A stretch of 64,000 nucleotides of DNA from Gaertneriomyces semiglobifer. Taxonomy: Eukaryota; Chytridiomycota; Chytridiomycetes; Spizellomycetales; Spizellomycetaceae. The position numbers and the translations under genes are program-made. Of the stretch, positions 41,152 through 52,683 are shown one piece after another; position 1 is the stretch's first letter; each line of letters begins with the position of its first letter. The DNA is taken from positions 558,001 to 622,000 of the forward strand of contig JAHLKF010000006.1 of assembly GCA_025558075.1 (NCBI GenBank). Direction: 5' to 3'. The notes under the pieces are model-generated. The model was given only the letters and a program-made list of their open reading frames with translations. It searched no databases and had not been told where the DNA came from.

Positions 41152-43767
41152 TCAGTCTTTCAATTCGATGTTGTTTTCAGTAAGCACCACTAGCACCTCT
41201 TGAAGATTGCGATCTGCTGGATAAGCTTCTGCCAGGCGAATATACGCTTTGTTTAATTTCTCAACCCAGTCTGCTTGTCCTGTTTCTTGTAGTGCCAGCA
41301 CCAGGGACAATATAACGCTGCGCCGGATGGCACCCGTTGCAGTAGAGGCGACATGAGCAGCTGTCGACAACGGTGACCGCATTTGCCGTAACACATCTGC
41401 GTAATGAGAGGTTGTGCGGGTGTTGTTTGATTGAACTGGCTCGCGACTTTCGGCAGCGGAATCGTGCGGACAGATTTCCAGAGCCCGTACGAGCAAGCTT
41501 GCGGCGATATCCGCTTTGTTATTATCCATCAGTATGTGCACTACTGTTTTCCAGCTCGTTCGACTGACAGGAGTACCGGAATCGATGATGGCCTGCATTG
41601 CCGATATAAGCCGTTCGAGCCATTCTGCATCTGATGGGCGCGCACGCCTGTGCAATTGAACGAGTGCTTCAATGTATGTACTCGTCAATAACTCGTCAAC
41701 GTTTGGTACTTTGCCAGGGCCGCTTGCTTGCGGACCATCAGTACACTGATTTCCCAATGGATTCATCTTCTCCCATAAGGCGACAACTTCCGCCGGCTCG
41801 TCCGCAACCATGTATGCTCGCATCAAGCACGTCAGGGTGTGCGCATCCATTTGAATCATCTGTTCATGCATGTGTTGCACCACCGCGTCTATCGTCTTCC
41901 TATCAGTGCGCGATTTGGCTATTGCAGTGAGCAATGCAGAATACACGTGGTTGTTCGGTTTCACTCCACTGTTGATCATGTGCTTGAAGCAGTGTAAAGC
42001 GCCATTGACATCACGCTCACTGATGAAATGCTGAAGAAATGCAACTGTGGTGTAGGTGTCAGGTGGAATTCCGAGTGATATCATTTCTTTCATGAATGTT
42101 CCTGCTAATACAGGTCGTCCGGATCGAATGGCGTCAGCAATCAAGGTATTGAAGATGGCGGCCGTTGGCCGACTGTTGACTGGTCCCCCCGTTTGCGATG
42201 AGTTCATGCTATCTTTTCCACTCGCAATAAGAGCCTGATGTTTGGTCAATAATTCGCGATACACGCCCATCGCCAGTTCAAGGTCTCCAGATTTAACGTA
42301 CGCTCTCATAACTGCGTGATAAACGTACATGTCAGGCATGAACCCGCGATCAAGCATCATGCGGCACCATCGCGCGGCATTGGCGGAGTCGCCAACCGTT
42401 GCATAGGCGGATATCAGCGTTGTCATTACCATCCCATCTACTTCAAGACCCTCATCAAGCATTTCCTGGTATAAAGTCTCCGCCGCGTGCGGGTTTCCAC
42501 GTCGGGCATACATGGATAGCATGTTTGTAAAGATTTGCAGAGTCGGTCGATGGCCAGCAAGTATCATTGACTCGTACCACATAATGCATTTTGACGGATC
42601 TTCAAACGGCGGCGCAGAATAAATGCTGAGCAACTTGGTATACAAATGCAGGTCCGGCGTCAAGCCACGGTCAATCAGCTCTTCAAAAAGGCCCAGTCCA
42701 CCGGCCGGATCAGAAAAAGTGTAGCAGCCATCAATGAGGGTGGTATACAAGAAGACATCCGGTTTGACGTCGTTGGTCTTAAGTTGATTCCGAATATATA
42801 CAAACTCGTCAGCAGTCCCGTACAGAACGCAAGCCTTCATAAGCGTCGTATAAGTTGTAAGGTGTAAACGCACACTGCCGCTCGTTTTGAGAGCATCCAG
42901 AGCCGCACCGAATAAGTTTGCATTGCAAAGCGCCGCGATCACAAAATTGTAAACATCGCGGTCAAATCTGACGCCAATCTGTGTCCCAGCTCTGTAAAGA
43001 GCAAGTCCTTGCTCTCGAGCACCCGCGCGGAATAGACCGCTGATAAGGGGGCTATACGTCCATCTATCCTCTTGTAGCGCCTGGACACGCTGGAAATGAT
43101 CATGCGCTACCAGCACATCCTTGGAGATAAGATATTTGAAAATCATTCTTCGCAATCCTCCCGCTTTTGACATGTCCGTCAAGCTCAACAGTTGCACTAA
43201 CTGGGAAACCTGAGGGGATATCTGTGCGTTTATCATCTCGGAAAAGGCATTCTCGGCGCGGAGAAAATCGCCAGCCTCAACCCAGGTTTCGATCACGCGA
43301 CAAAACGCTTCGACGTTGGCAGTGGATGCCCCGCCCTTCCTTTTACGATTTGGATCAACCTTCTCGTATTTCTTTGCCACTAGGTGCAAGTCCAGATGTG
43401 GCCGACTTGATTGTTCCGTGGGCACTTTAGCCGCCAGCGCCGAAAGTGAACGTCGGCTTTGAGTAGTCTGTACGGCGGAAGATCCCGTCTCCCCATGGTG
43501 CAGGAAATGTTTAGCAAATGGCTCGCGTCGAGGCTTTACGCTATAAGACAATGTTCGGCGACGCTCGGATCCAAAATGTCGCTTCTGCTTAGCGCAGTCC
43601 CGGCAAATATAAGCGGCAGGCTGTTCTTTAAAACCGGCCAACACTCTTGAAATTAATGAGAGGGAATATCGGTTGGAGCATCTCTCCAAAGGATTCATCG
43701 CTTTTATGATCGTGAAAAGCCGTAGTATTTCCGATCGGTCAGCCCTCAACGTAGCCCCTACCCCCAC
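41152..43767 (-). CDS. pentatricopeptide-repeat (PPR) protein, probably mitochondrial
   Basis: Single exon, 871 residues. At least ten degenerate 35-residue PPR units are visible between about 210 and 690, for example PTLQIFTNMLSMYARRGN, VDGMVMTTLISAYATVGDS and PDMYVYHAVMRAYVKSGDLELA. The first 100 residues are rich in Arg and Ser and lack acidic clusters, consistent with a mitochondrial presequence. A second in-frame ATG (codon 24, position 43698) gives a better presequence start. PPR proteins bind organelle RNA base by base and act in processing, stability or translation; the target is unknown. It ends about 85 bp from the HMG-box gene, convergent with it. Confidence 0.9.
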   Translation of the reverse strand: MGVGATLRADRSEILRLFTIIKAMNPLERCSNRYSLSLISRVLAGFKEQPAAYICRDCAKQKRHFGSERRRTLSYSVKPRREPFAKHFLHHGETGSSAVQTTQSRRSLSALAAKVPTEQSSRPHLDLHLVAKKYEKVDPNRKRKGGASTANVEAFCRVIETWVEAGDFLRAENAFSEMINAQISPQVSQLVQLLSLTDMSKAGGLRRMIFKYLISKDVLVAHDHFQRVQALQEDRWTYSPLISGLFRAGAREQGLALYRAGTQIGVRFDRDVYNFVIAALCNANLFGAALDALKTSGSVRLHLTTYTTLMKACVLYGTADEFVYIRNQLKTNDVKPDVFLYTTLIDGCYTFSDPAGGLGLFEELIDRGLTPDLHLYTKLLSIYSAPPFEDPSKCIMWYESMILAGHRPTLQIFTNMLSMYARRGNPHAAETLYQEMLDEGLEVDGMVMTTLISAYATVGDSANAARWCRMMLDRGFMPDMYVYHAVMRAYVKSGDLELAMGVYRELLTKHQALIASGKDSMNSSQTGGPVNSRPTAAIFNTLIADAIRSGRPVLAGTFMKEMISLGIPPDTYTTVAFLQHFISERDVNGALHCFKHMINSGVKPNNHVYSALLTAIAKSRTDRKTIDAVVQHMHEQMIQMDAHTLTCLMRAYMVADEPAEVVALWEKMNPLGNQCTDGPQASGPGKVPNVDELLTSTYIEALVQLHRRARPSDAEWLERLISAMQAIIDSGTPVSRTSWKTVVHILMDNNKADIAASLLVRALEICPHDSAAESREPVQSNNTRTTSHYADVLRQMRSPLSTAAHVASTATGAIRRSVILSLVLALQETGQADWVEKLNKAYIRLAEAYPADRNLQEVLVVLTENNIELKD

Positions 43768-44114
43768 ACTTCCCCACTCTTAACGTCGGTTTGAATCCCA
43801 ATACGTATAAGCAATCGTCGCTCTTTCTGTTGGTCGCTTGGTTTTTCGGCAGGAACCACACTCGAGCTTGAGTAGTACACCAAGGCACATATGGCGTCCA
43901 TCAGCGATCCTCTTGCAGATAGCTCGGTCTCTTAAGAAGAACCTTTAGCTCATGGCGGAGTCTTGATTCAGGAAACCTGTCAATCTGAATTCCTGTTCAG
44001 CTCTCCCCACAGTTAGCAGTTGGCATGGCAACAACACGGTCTGAATTGCTTTTTGCGCAAACTCTCGAGTGAGAAATGCAAACCAGTTTACGGTGAACAG
44101 GACGGAAGCCTACG
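43768..44114. other. divergent promoter region, PPR / UTP18
   Basis: This gap separates two divergent starts. I see no gene or tRNA. Both genes serve RNA processing, but co-regulation is only a possibility. Confidence 0.45.
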
Positions 44115-46010
44115 ATGGGAGCAGCGAATAAAGGAAAGCGCAAGCCGCAGGCTGAGCTCTCGAAAGCGCCCAGTAGACAGCTCAAAAAGCCGAAACGGAT
44201 TGAACCTTTTGAGGACGAGGGCAAACTTCGTGCGAACGACATTCTAGGACTCAATGCCAGCGTGGACAAAGAGGATGAAGAACTCGAGTTAGAGGATTTG
44301 GTGTTCGGTGCGGATGCGGACGGAAGGTTAGAAAAGGTGTTTGCGCGGACAGGAAATGAATACGATGAATTGGATGACTGGAACGATGATGTCGTCTTGA
44401 ACACAACACACTCCGATAATTGGCGAAACGCCGCCGAGCAAATAGAAGGGAATGATGAGGAAGAGGTATGCCCCTTTGGGAGATTATTTCAGTCCGAGTG
44501 AATTCGCTGACCGGCTAGTGGGCAGTTTGACTTTTTCATTGACACGAAAGCGAATGGCACGGCCCCTGAAGCGGATTCGATTGAGGATGATGATGATGAT
44601 GCAGAAGCTGCCGCTGAAGAAGATCATGTACCACCGTCCATCACCGATTTGCCACCTGCCTGGGTCGACGATGATGATGTCGTGGTTGATATTGTTACCA
44701 CAAAGCGGCTGCGGAAGCTTCGAAAGGACTATGATGAGACTACGCTTAGTTCAAAAGAGTACGAAGAGCGGTTAAGACGACAGTGCGTAGCTTGTTATAC
44801 TACTGTTCAAGTTTGCCATGTTTGCTGACAACTTTCAGGTTCCTAAAGATGCATCCCACTCCAAGATGGGCAAAGCGGGCGACTGAGGAAACAAGTACTT
44901 CAACGGATGATTTATTGAAACTTCTTCGTACATCAGCGCCTATACTGGATCAAAAACGGAAAAAGCGGACGCTCAACCCTGATCGTTTGGACATTATGCG
45001 TGTCAAGGATGCGAACCAAATGGCATATTCGTCGTCGGTCGTGCAAACGGTTCGCTTCCACCCGACGGCGCCGGTGCTTATGACTGGTGGATATGACCGA
45101 ACACTTCGCCTATTTCAAGTTGATGGCAAACGCAACCCCAAAATCCAATCTCTTTACATCAAAGACCTTCCCATCCATCGCGCACACTTTACACCAGATG
45201 GAACCGAAATTCTTATCACTGGCAAACGAAATTATTACTACACATTTGATATTGAGAAAGGAGTTGTAGAACGATATTCCAAGTTAGCCGGACATGACGA
45301 CGTGAACTTTGCCGAGTCGTACATATCGTCAGATAGCAATATGTTCGCTTTCACCGGGAGGGATGGGCTTATCCACCTGGTTTCTCGTCGAACGAAGCAA
45401 TGGATAACGGACCTGAAAATGAACGGTACAGTTCGCCGCTTGGACTTTTCGAAAGATGGCAAGTTCCTCTATTCTTTCGGGGGCGATGGTGAAGTGTATA
45501 CGTGGGATTTGGGCGAAAGAAAGTGCGTACACAAGTTTTTTGATGAAGGGTGTGTAAAGGCTACGGCTCTTGCTGTCACTGGCGGATACAACGGTCTGAT
45601 CGCGACAGGGTAAGTCGAGTTGGTTGCTCATAACGTTGCTGATTGAATTCTAATTGTCGCATGCGCTCAGATCTGATACCGGGGTAGTAAATATTTATCA
45701 AACATCTTCCGCAATGGCATCAAGCGCTCCTAAGCCTCAGAAAACTATCTTGAACTTGACGACAAGTATATCCTCGTTGCGTTTCTCTCCTGACTCGCAA
45801 ATCCTCGCGCTAGCTTCCATGGACAAAAAGGATGCTATGCGCTTACTACATGTTCCAAGCGGCAAAGTGTTCCAAAACTGGCCTACGCAGCAGACGCCTT
45901 TAGGTTATGTGAGCTCAATTGACTTCAGCCGGGGAGGTGGTTATTTAGCGACTGGGAACGACAAAGGGAAAGTGTTACTGTATAGATTGAATGCCTACGG
46001 AGCGTTATAA
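44115..46010 (+). CDS. UTP18: U3 snoRNP (SSU processome) WD40 protein UTP18
   Basis: Four exons (44115-44465, 44526-44782, 44839-45609, 45671-46010; introns of 60, 56 and 61 nt) give 572 residues. UTP18 is part of the UtpB module needed for early 18S pre-rRNA cleavage. A basic and then acidic N terminus precedes YEERLRRQFLKMHPTPRWA, the family hallmark before the propeller, which is restored across intron 2. WD40 blades follow: VRFHPTAPVLMTGGYDRTLRLF, IHRAHFTPDGTEILITGKR, VRRLDFSKDGKFLYSFGGDG and SIDFSRGGGYLATGNDKGKVLLYRL at the C terminus. Confidence 0.93.
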
Positions 46011-46253
46011 GTTAGCATTTAAATATTTATTAGCGTCTCGGTAATCCATCTGCGCGGTACTCTTCTCAGAAGGAGCCAATCAAGTGACAATGGAAAACGA
46101 CAATTGTCCAGACCCATCATAAATGCCGGGGTAAGAGACCAGTGGATATATTTATTCTCGACTAATGTGTTAAGGTTGAAAGCAGATTGCAATGAGTTCG
46201 CTTGAAGCTGGCATCTTTCAATAAACTAGCAGATAGTGCAGTTCTATTCATAC

Positions 46254-46642
46254 TCAGTCATGGTGCGCAACGGCTTTACGCACGGCAAGGCCGGGGAAAA
46301 CGCCCTCTTCCCTCTGCTCATTCCACTTTTCAATCTAAAGGAGAATAACAACTCAATTGCCGCACTGAAGTAGACCTCGAGCATTCATCAACTAACCCAT
46401 TTGTCAGGGCAAAGTGAGAAGTAGGCACGCTTGAACTGCTTGCATGGAGCAAAGTCTTCACCCTTAGCATCAACGCACTTGAAGTAGTCAACATAGTTTT
46501 GCCAGCAATTCTTGGTCTATACAAATATATTGATGTTAGCCCTTGCTCACGGGAAACACTTCACCCATTTGGCGGCACGAACCTGGTTGGTGTTGGGAAA
46601 ACGGGCATCGAAGCCGGCGGTCTTCAATTCAATGTCAGCCAT
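46254..46642 (-). CDS. COX12: cytochrome c oxidase subunit VIb (COX6B/Cox12)
   Basis: Three small exons (46583-46642, 46397-46516, 46254-46334; introns of 66 and 62 nt) give 86 residues. The protein binds the intermembrane-space face of complex IV. The twin Cys motifs are present (NCWQNYVDYFKC and PCKQFKRAYFSLC), followed by DKW and a C-terminal EKWNEQREEGVFPG typical of the family. No exon exceeds 40 codons, so the gene is invisible to simple open-frame scans. Confidence 0.92.
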
Positions 46643-46981
46643 CTCTATTAGAGTTCGTTTTAACGGCACTAAGTGCTATGGGGTTAGCGCAGGAGAACTG
46701 CTTGTCAGCTGCAAGATCTGCCTGTTATAGCGACTATTACACGCTACGATGCGGAAAACGCCGAGATCAATATCCGAAGCAGCCCCATACGAACAGCGGC
46801 ACAATCACTGCGCCACACGCTTGCGTAAGCGGTACTCACGGTGCATAATTGCCTATTGATAACACAGGAATGTTGAATGTTTTTGGCCAGAGTTTAATGC
46901 CCCCGCGACAGAAGGAATCTGTAGCGGACAGCGAGAGGTGCAGATCCATCACAACTCTTTACCACGTCCTACCCAGCAAAG
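46643..46981. promoter_or_regulatory. bidirectional promoter region, COX12 / TIM9
   Basis: The start codons of two genes for small twin-Cys intermembrane-space proteins are 339 bp apart and divergent. I see no classical TATA box. Shared regulation of the pair is plausible but not shown. Confidence 0.4.
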
Positions 46982-47367
46982 ATGAACTTTGGTGGCCGGG
47001 GTGATCAGGCCCAAATGATGGCTCTGATTGAGCAAAAGCAGGTCGGTTTCCGCGCAAGTGTATTCTCCGCATCCCTCATTGACGAATTGAACAGATGAAG
47101 GACTTTCTGCACATGTACTCCACTTTGGTGGATCGCTGCTTCCGAAACTGTGTGAACGACTTCACATCCACAGCCCTTTCTTCTGAAGAGAATTCATGTA
47201 TAGACCGGTGTTTCCAAAAGTTCATCAAGCACTCTGAACGTGTTGGGTTCCGGTTCAGCGAGGAGAATATTCTACTACAGCACAAGCAAGAGAAAGACGC
47301 ACTGCAACAACAGCAGCAGCAACAGGCGCAGCTAGAACAACAACAACAGCCAACGCCGCAGCAGTAA
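46982..47367 (+). CDS. TIM9: mitochondrial intermembrane-space chaperone TIM9
   Basis: Two exons (46982-47041, 47095-47367; 53-nt intron with weak donor GTCGGT) give 110 residues. Tim9 forms a hexamer with Tim10 that escorts hydrophobic precursors to TIM22. Both twin CX3C motifs are visible (CFRNC and CIDRC), within [18 protein letters not shown] and [15 protein letters not shown], the Tim9-specific ends. The C terminus is a Gln-rich tail of about 30 residues ([16 protein letters not shown]) longer than usual for the family. Confidence 0.92.
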
Positions 47368-47558
47368 CTGCGTCATCACCGCATCAGATAGCCACGCCGG
47401 CATCTTGTACAAATTACCTTGACGAGCAGCACGTGCTGCCCAAATAACCAGCTTATGTATAGAGTCACGAGAGAAGCGTCTGCCGCTAGATATGAGTACT
47501 GTATTTTATAATTGTGGATGCACGAAATAGCCAGATGGGTTTACAGAGGAACAGCGGC

Positions 47559-49580
47559 TTAGTGTTGAGATCGGGCGAATTCAATGATACTCCTCGTAGG
47601 ACGACCTGAATCAAAGTTTGCATAAGCGCTCAAGGCGAAGATATCGCCCGCTAACGGATGATCTCACCTGTCATTCCTTTACTGATGTAACCTGAGCTGT
47701 CGCCTTTGTGCATGACACCCGCGATATCTGCCCTCCTGTCAATAGGATTGCCGTTGCAGAACGTTGACTACTTCACGTACCTATGTGTGCGAAGCGAATG
47801 ACAGACTCAGTGTCGGCAACCTCTCCCTCTGTGTCTGCGCCCTCCGGCCGTGGTTTTGGGATAAACTCGTTGAGAAATATTGCAGCAGTGCAGGAACCAG
47901 CAGATCGACCGCCGACGTTCTTTAAGTCAGCGACGTCGCTCTTTATCTGCTTTTTGTACACCGGATCCAAAGGCATCCGCCAGAAACGATCTCCAGCTAT
48001 TAAGCCAGCTTTATGAAGCTCGTTCCATAGAGAATCCTTAGACACGAAAACGCCGGCAAAACCGTCTCCTAAGGCAACATCCATCGCACCGGTCAACGTT
48101 GAGAGTTCAACGAGAGTGTGAGGTTTATAGGTCGACGCGAGATAGTCAATGCTAAACACACCCATCTCTGAGAAACAGACCATACACGATCGTAAAGTGA
48201 AATTCTACTCACGCATCCGCGAGGATAAGGCGCCCTTCCGCATCTGTGTTGTCGACCTCGATCGTTTTACCATTCCGAGCTCGCACGACGTCACCAGGCT
48301 TGGTAGCTCTTCCTGAAGGCATGTTTTCCGTCAGAGGCATCACCGCCACGAGGTTGACCGGCACCTTCAGCTGCGCTACAATCGTAGGTGAGCAGGGATG
48401 GCACTTCAGCTTGCAATTACGGCTACTCACCAATTCCCCAAACGGCTCCCAATACTGTTGCGGCACCACCCATGTCACCTTTCATCATGGACATACCAGA
48501 AGACGGCTTGATGGAGATACCTCCTGAATCGAAAGTGACTCCTTTCCCGACAAGCCCCAAGGGTGCCGCATCTTGGTGCCCGCCTTTGTAACGGATTTCT
48601 AAGAAGCGTAAAGGCTCCTCGGAACCGGCGGCTACGCTAAGAAATGCACCCATGTTCTGTTGTTCAGCCCAGGCTTTATCATGAACAATCACTTCAACAT
48701 TCTCAGTGCCCTGGAACAGCTCCGTTGCTCGGTTACAGAACAAAGACGGTGTCATCAGGTTCCCTGGAGTCTCCATCAGCTCACGCGCAATGTTCTGTGC
48801 TGTAAGAGTGATCGAAGTTAGCGATGCGTGCAAAAGCATAGCCGCTGGGTTTGGCAATTGCATACATTCAGCAGCAACTTGCGCATATTGTACTGCATCG
48901 CCTGACGCTGCAAACTCTAGCTTTGCTTCTGGGGATTCATTTTTCTTGTAAGCGTAGTTTCGTAGCACAGCACCCTCCACAGTCCCTAGCGATCATCCAG
49001 ATTAATGAAATGGCGGGTCCCCGAAGTTCGTCCTGGCATACCTCGGTCATTGCCTAGACTTGTGAAAGTTACGGATAAATGCTGTTTGGGTATTAATCCT
49101 TTGATGGCAACCAACGCAGCAGCTGCCTGTTGAATCAATCAGCACTTGTATTGAAATTGTCCAAATTTGAGGGAAAACTCAGACTTACCGCATTCCGGGC
49201 AGTCTCAACCTCCTTCTCTGCATCTTGTTTCAGGGCACCTAGTCCGACGACAGAGACAATCGGCGATTTCACCCCCTCAACGTCGTAAAAACTATTTTTC
49301 CAGTCAGGACGGCGGGACAAGGAGAGAAAATGATCACGGCAACATACAGTCGGACTTCACTCTCTTTACCTTGAAAGCGGGACGCTGCGAGCTGGCGTGA
49401 CAAGCTGCTAACTGCGGCATCCGTAAGGCCAGCGGCTCTCAAAGTTTTGGAGATATTGTCAGTGGTCTTGTATGCGCCTACAACAATGGCGTCCTGTTGC
49501 GACTTTGTGGTGGCCGAGAAGTATCGCACCAAGTTTGCGGACAAGAGACGGCGTTGCGATCGAATGGCGAGGTAGGGCAT
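47559..49580 (-). CDS. M17 leucyl aminopeptidase, probably mitochondrial or cytosolic
   Basis: Eight exons (49348-49580, 49189-49291, 49060-49126, 48431-48985, 48213-48375, 47781-48151, 47668-47727, 47559-47605) with introns of 53-74 nt give 532 residues. The enzyme is a two-metal exopeptidase that removes N-terminal Leu and other residues and forms hexamers. Metal-site sequences are [15 protein letters not shown] and the family signature NTDAEGRL, with a catalytic Arg in [26 protein letters not shown] and [11 protein letters not shown] are also standard. The C terminus reads [12 protein letters not shown]...[19 protein letters not shown] only when introns 6 and 7 are removed as given. The N terminus ([22 protein letters not shown]) resembles a mitochondrial presequence. 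Confidence 0.93.
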
Positions 49581-49736
49581 GGTGTCGAATTCGTTATGAT
49601 GTTCAGATCTGGTCCTGGGCAGTTGGCTCCAAAAAAGTACGGCGCGTTAGATTGACTCACACGTTCATAAGATCTAAACGGTCACCGTCAGCAAAAATCG
49701 TATAAATACTCGAAATAGCGGCAGCTAGAAGCAACG

Positions 49737-51644
49737 ATGAACGAGTCAAAGATCGAGAAGACGAAAGAGGATCTGGAAGCAGACGAATCCATTGTCACCC
49801 CAGGGGTAGCCCAAAGCAATGCCTCACAGGCAAAGGCGAATTCCGCCGAATCCGAAGCCATGCAACAAAAGGTTGAGGAGATAATGAAAAAGGTGGATAA
49901 TTCTGGGCAGCGACTTCGCTGGATGGCACGGTGGCTAACCTAGATGACTGGTAGGTTGCTAAGGTGAATTTGCTGCAGCAGCTCACCCACAACGAGCAAA
50001 AGTCGAGGAAGGTGGCAAAGGATATGGATAAATATAAGTTCTGGAAAACTCAGCCAGTCCGCCGAGTTGGTACGACTGACACTGCTATCTATGTTGATTA
50101 TCTGAAGTCCATTGTCTGACTATGTTGCAGATGAGACTGTGGAAGAAAATGGTCCAATTGAAGCAGATAAGAAGCCAGAAGAAATTCGACAAGAACCGTA
50201 CCCCATTCCGAGTAACTTTGAGTGGTGCTTGGTTGACATTGAAGACGCTGCTCAGATTAAAGAGTTGTATGAGCTTTTATCATTGAACTACGTCGAAGAT
50301 GATGATGCTATGTTCCGGTTCGATTATTCCGCAGATTTCCTCAAATGGTAATGGCACCAATAATGATTGAGCATAATCGGCGTGTTAACCAGCTGCAACT
50401 TACTCACTATCATAAAACAGGGCATTGCAACCCCCAGGATGGAAGAAGTCGTGGCATATTGGTGTACGGGTGGCTGCCAACAAGAAGCTCGTTGCTTTCA
50501 TTAGCGGCATTCCCGCAAACCTCAGGATTGTGGATCAGTGAGTAAGTTGACTGTTGAAAGAAGGGATCACACTCTCACAACCACCCCGTTATAGTCACCA
50601 GCTGCTGGTTGAGATCAACTTTCTATGTGTACATAAGAAGCTCCGCTCTAAGCGGCTTGCTCCTGTCCTTATCAAAGAAGTCACCAGGCGGGTCAACTTG
50701 GAGGGCATTTTCCAAGCGACTTACACTGCTGGTGTATATTTGCCGACGCCAGTTTCGACCTCTAGGTATCGTATGTTGAGATTGAGAGGGTGGTAAAAGG
50801 AGATGTCGCTCACAAGCCCGCGATGACGTTCCAGGTACTACCACCGAACTCTAAGCCCAAAGAAGCTAATTGAAACTGGATTTTCTCATCTCGGACGCAA
50901 TATGACTATGGCGCGAAGCATTCGGCTGTACAGGGTGCCGGAGGTTAGTTTTTCTCCGACTAGACCTTATTGCCCAATGCTTTATTGACGTTGTACTCGA
51001 AAGACCACTTCGACGCCCGGGCTGCGTCCCATGAAGGCGGACGATGTACCAGCGGTCACAGAGCTGTTGAACAAGTACTTGCAGAAGTTCACGATGGCGC
51101 CGCATATGACGGAGGATGAAGTACGGCATTGGCTGTTGCCTATTAAGAACGTCATTTACAGTTACGCTGCAGAAGTAAGTGCAATATTTACCGATGGGGC
51201 TGTAACACTTGATGTTCACGCTTGAACAGGATCCCGAAACCAAAGCGATCACCGATTTTGTGGCTTTCTATTCATTGCCATCATCCGTCATTGGGCACCC
51301 TGTTCATAAACATATCAACGCAGCATACTTGTTTTATTATGCACCAAAAGGGTTGGGTGAGGACTGTAAACGTTTACGAACTCTAATGAACGATGCGCTG
51401 GTGCTTGCCAAGAAGGTGCGTTCGCTGCGCTGTGCCCTTGTCCGTTTCGTGGCGCATGTTTGACATCTGGCTCGCCCATCCTAAGGAGAATTTCGACGTC
51501 TTCAACTGTCTTGACTTGATGCAAAACTCGGAGTTCTTGGACGAGCTCAAGTTCGGACGCGGCGATGGTAATCTGCACTACTACCTATACAACTACCGCT
51601 GTCAAACGATGAAGCCGGGAGATTTGGGACTTGTACTACTGTAA
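49737..51644 (+). CDS. NMT1: glycylpeptide N-tetradecanoyltransferase (N-myristoyltransferase)
   Basis: Nine exons (49737-49892, 49955-50069, 50131-50347, 50421-50537, 50595-50765, 50835-50943, 51004-51174, 51230-51415, 51486-51644) give 466 residues. The enzyme transfers myristate to N-terminal Gly of proteins. Hallmarks are KFWKTQPV near 85, the myristoyl-CoA region [59 protein letters not shown] and the conserved C terminus PGDLGLVLL ending in the catalytic leucine carboxylate. The acidic N-terminal 60 residues are variable in the family. A TATA-like TATAAAT lies 36 nt upstream of the ATG. It is divergent from the aminopeptidase gene with about 156 bp between the starts. Confidence 0.94.
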
Positions 51645-51697
51645 ATAGCTATAATCGCATCCTAAAGTATAAAGCGAAGCCACTAGTAGCGACGGCC

Positions 51698-52496
51698 TCA
51701 TCCTTTCCGTACCCCGCTCATGGATACGATTTCATTGATGTTTGTTTCCAGGACCTACGTTGTCTATTCAGTATCGCTGCGTACCAAGTGTACAACTAAG
51801 AACACTCACCATCCCGCCGGATACCACCTCTGATAACAACTGCTGTACTTCATTCGGCTTAAAGATCAGGTCCAGTTCACATACGTTGGTGAAAATCCGA
51901 TCAAGAGATTCCACAAAGACCTGAATGAGGTCAAGTATCCCTACATATCTCCGTCAGTCGACCAGACGAAGTTCAATCGGGGCATTTAGATGGTACCTAC
52001 CGAGTTCACTTTCGGATGAATCCACCACGAAGACAAAATAGAGTGCTGGCGTTTTCATGGTCAGTCGGGGCCCTTCTCTACATTACGGATGAAAGGTTGA
52101 ACATACTTGCATAATGCTGATAAACATAACAGATTAATAACGTTATCAAACGAGTCGCTGCAAAGACAGAGATGCACACCCGATATATAATCTTTGTATC
52201 TTGACCACCGAGGAGCTCACTTCCCTCCAGGAAGTTACTTGCGTGACTTTCTCTTCAGAGCTAGTCAGAGTTCGCAAGCCCGTATATACTGAAGCATCTG
52301 GTGCAGCAAACCTTTTATTAAGTAGCCGGAAGATCTCTTGCAGCATTTCTTGTTGAGCATCAACATCCTGCGGGAAGGACTGTCAACCGCACCGTCATTT
52401 ATCACATAGCCGTGCTAAGAATCTCACCATTTCCTGATACCATTGCATTAGCCGCGGCTTGCCATGGTTGTTAAATATCATCACCGCTTTCAGCAT
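51698..52496 (-). CDS. APS3: AP-3 complex sigma subunit
   Basis: Seven exons (52428-52496, 52312-52367, 52180-52252, 52107-52116, 52001-52045, 51810-51940, 51698-51754; introns of 55-63 nt) give 146 residues, the normal sigma length. AP-3 sorts cargo from Golgi/endosomes to the vacuole. Recognisable blocks are MLKAVMIFNNHGKPRL, SNFLEGSELLGGQDTKIIYR, HYATLYFVFVVDSSESELGILDLIQVFVE and CELDLIF, all in register only after splicing. Exon 4 is just 10 nt and supplies HYA. SNFLEG and the later IYR confirm the third intron, which uses the odd donor GTTTGC. Confidence 0.93.
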
Positions 52497-52683
52497 TTTG
52501 TAGATACCGACAAGCTGTATAATAGTAGGAGGAGGGTGATATTTCTGAAGATGCTCGTGATTTGACCATCTGCTGACACCTCAAAGACAAGAAGCAGGAG
52601 CAGCAAACTGCTGAAGTAACCTCCACTTAAGAACCCACAGGGCGCTATCGCGATATCGGTCGTCGCTCAATTGGCTTTCAACG

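Noticed and set aside
43786..43812. Possible tRNA B-box (GTTTGAATCCC)
   Set aside because: No matching A-box or acceptor stem could be found at the right distance.
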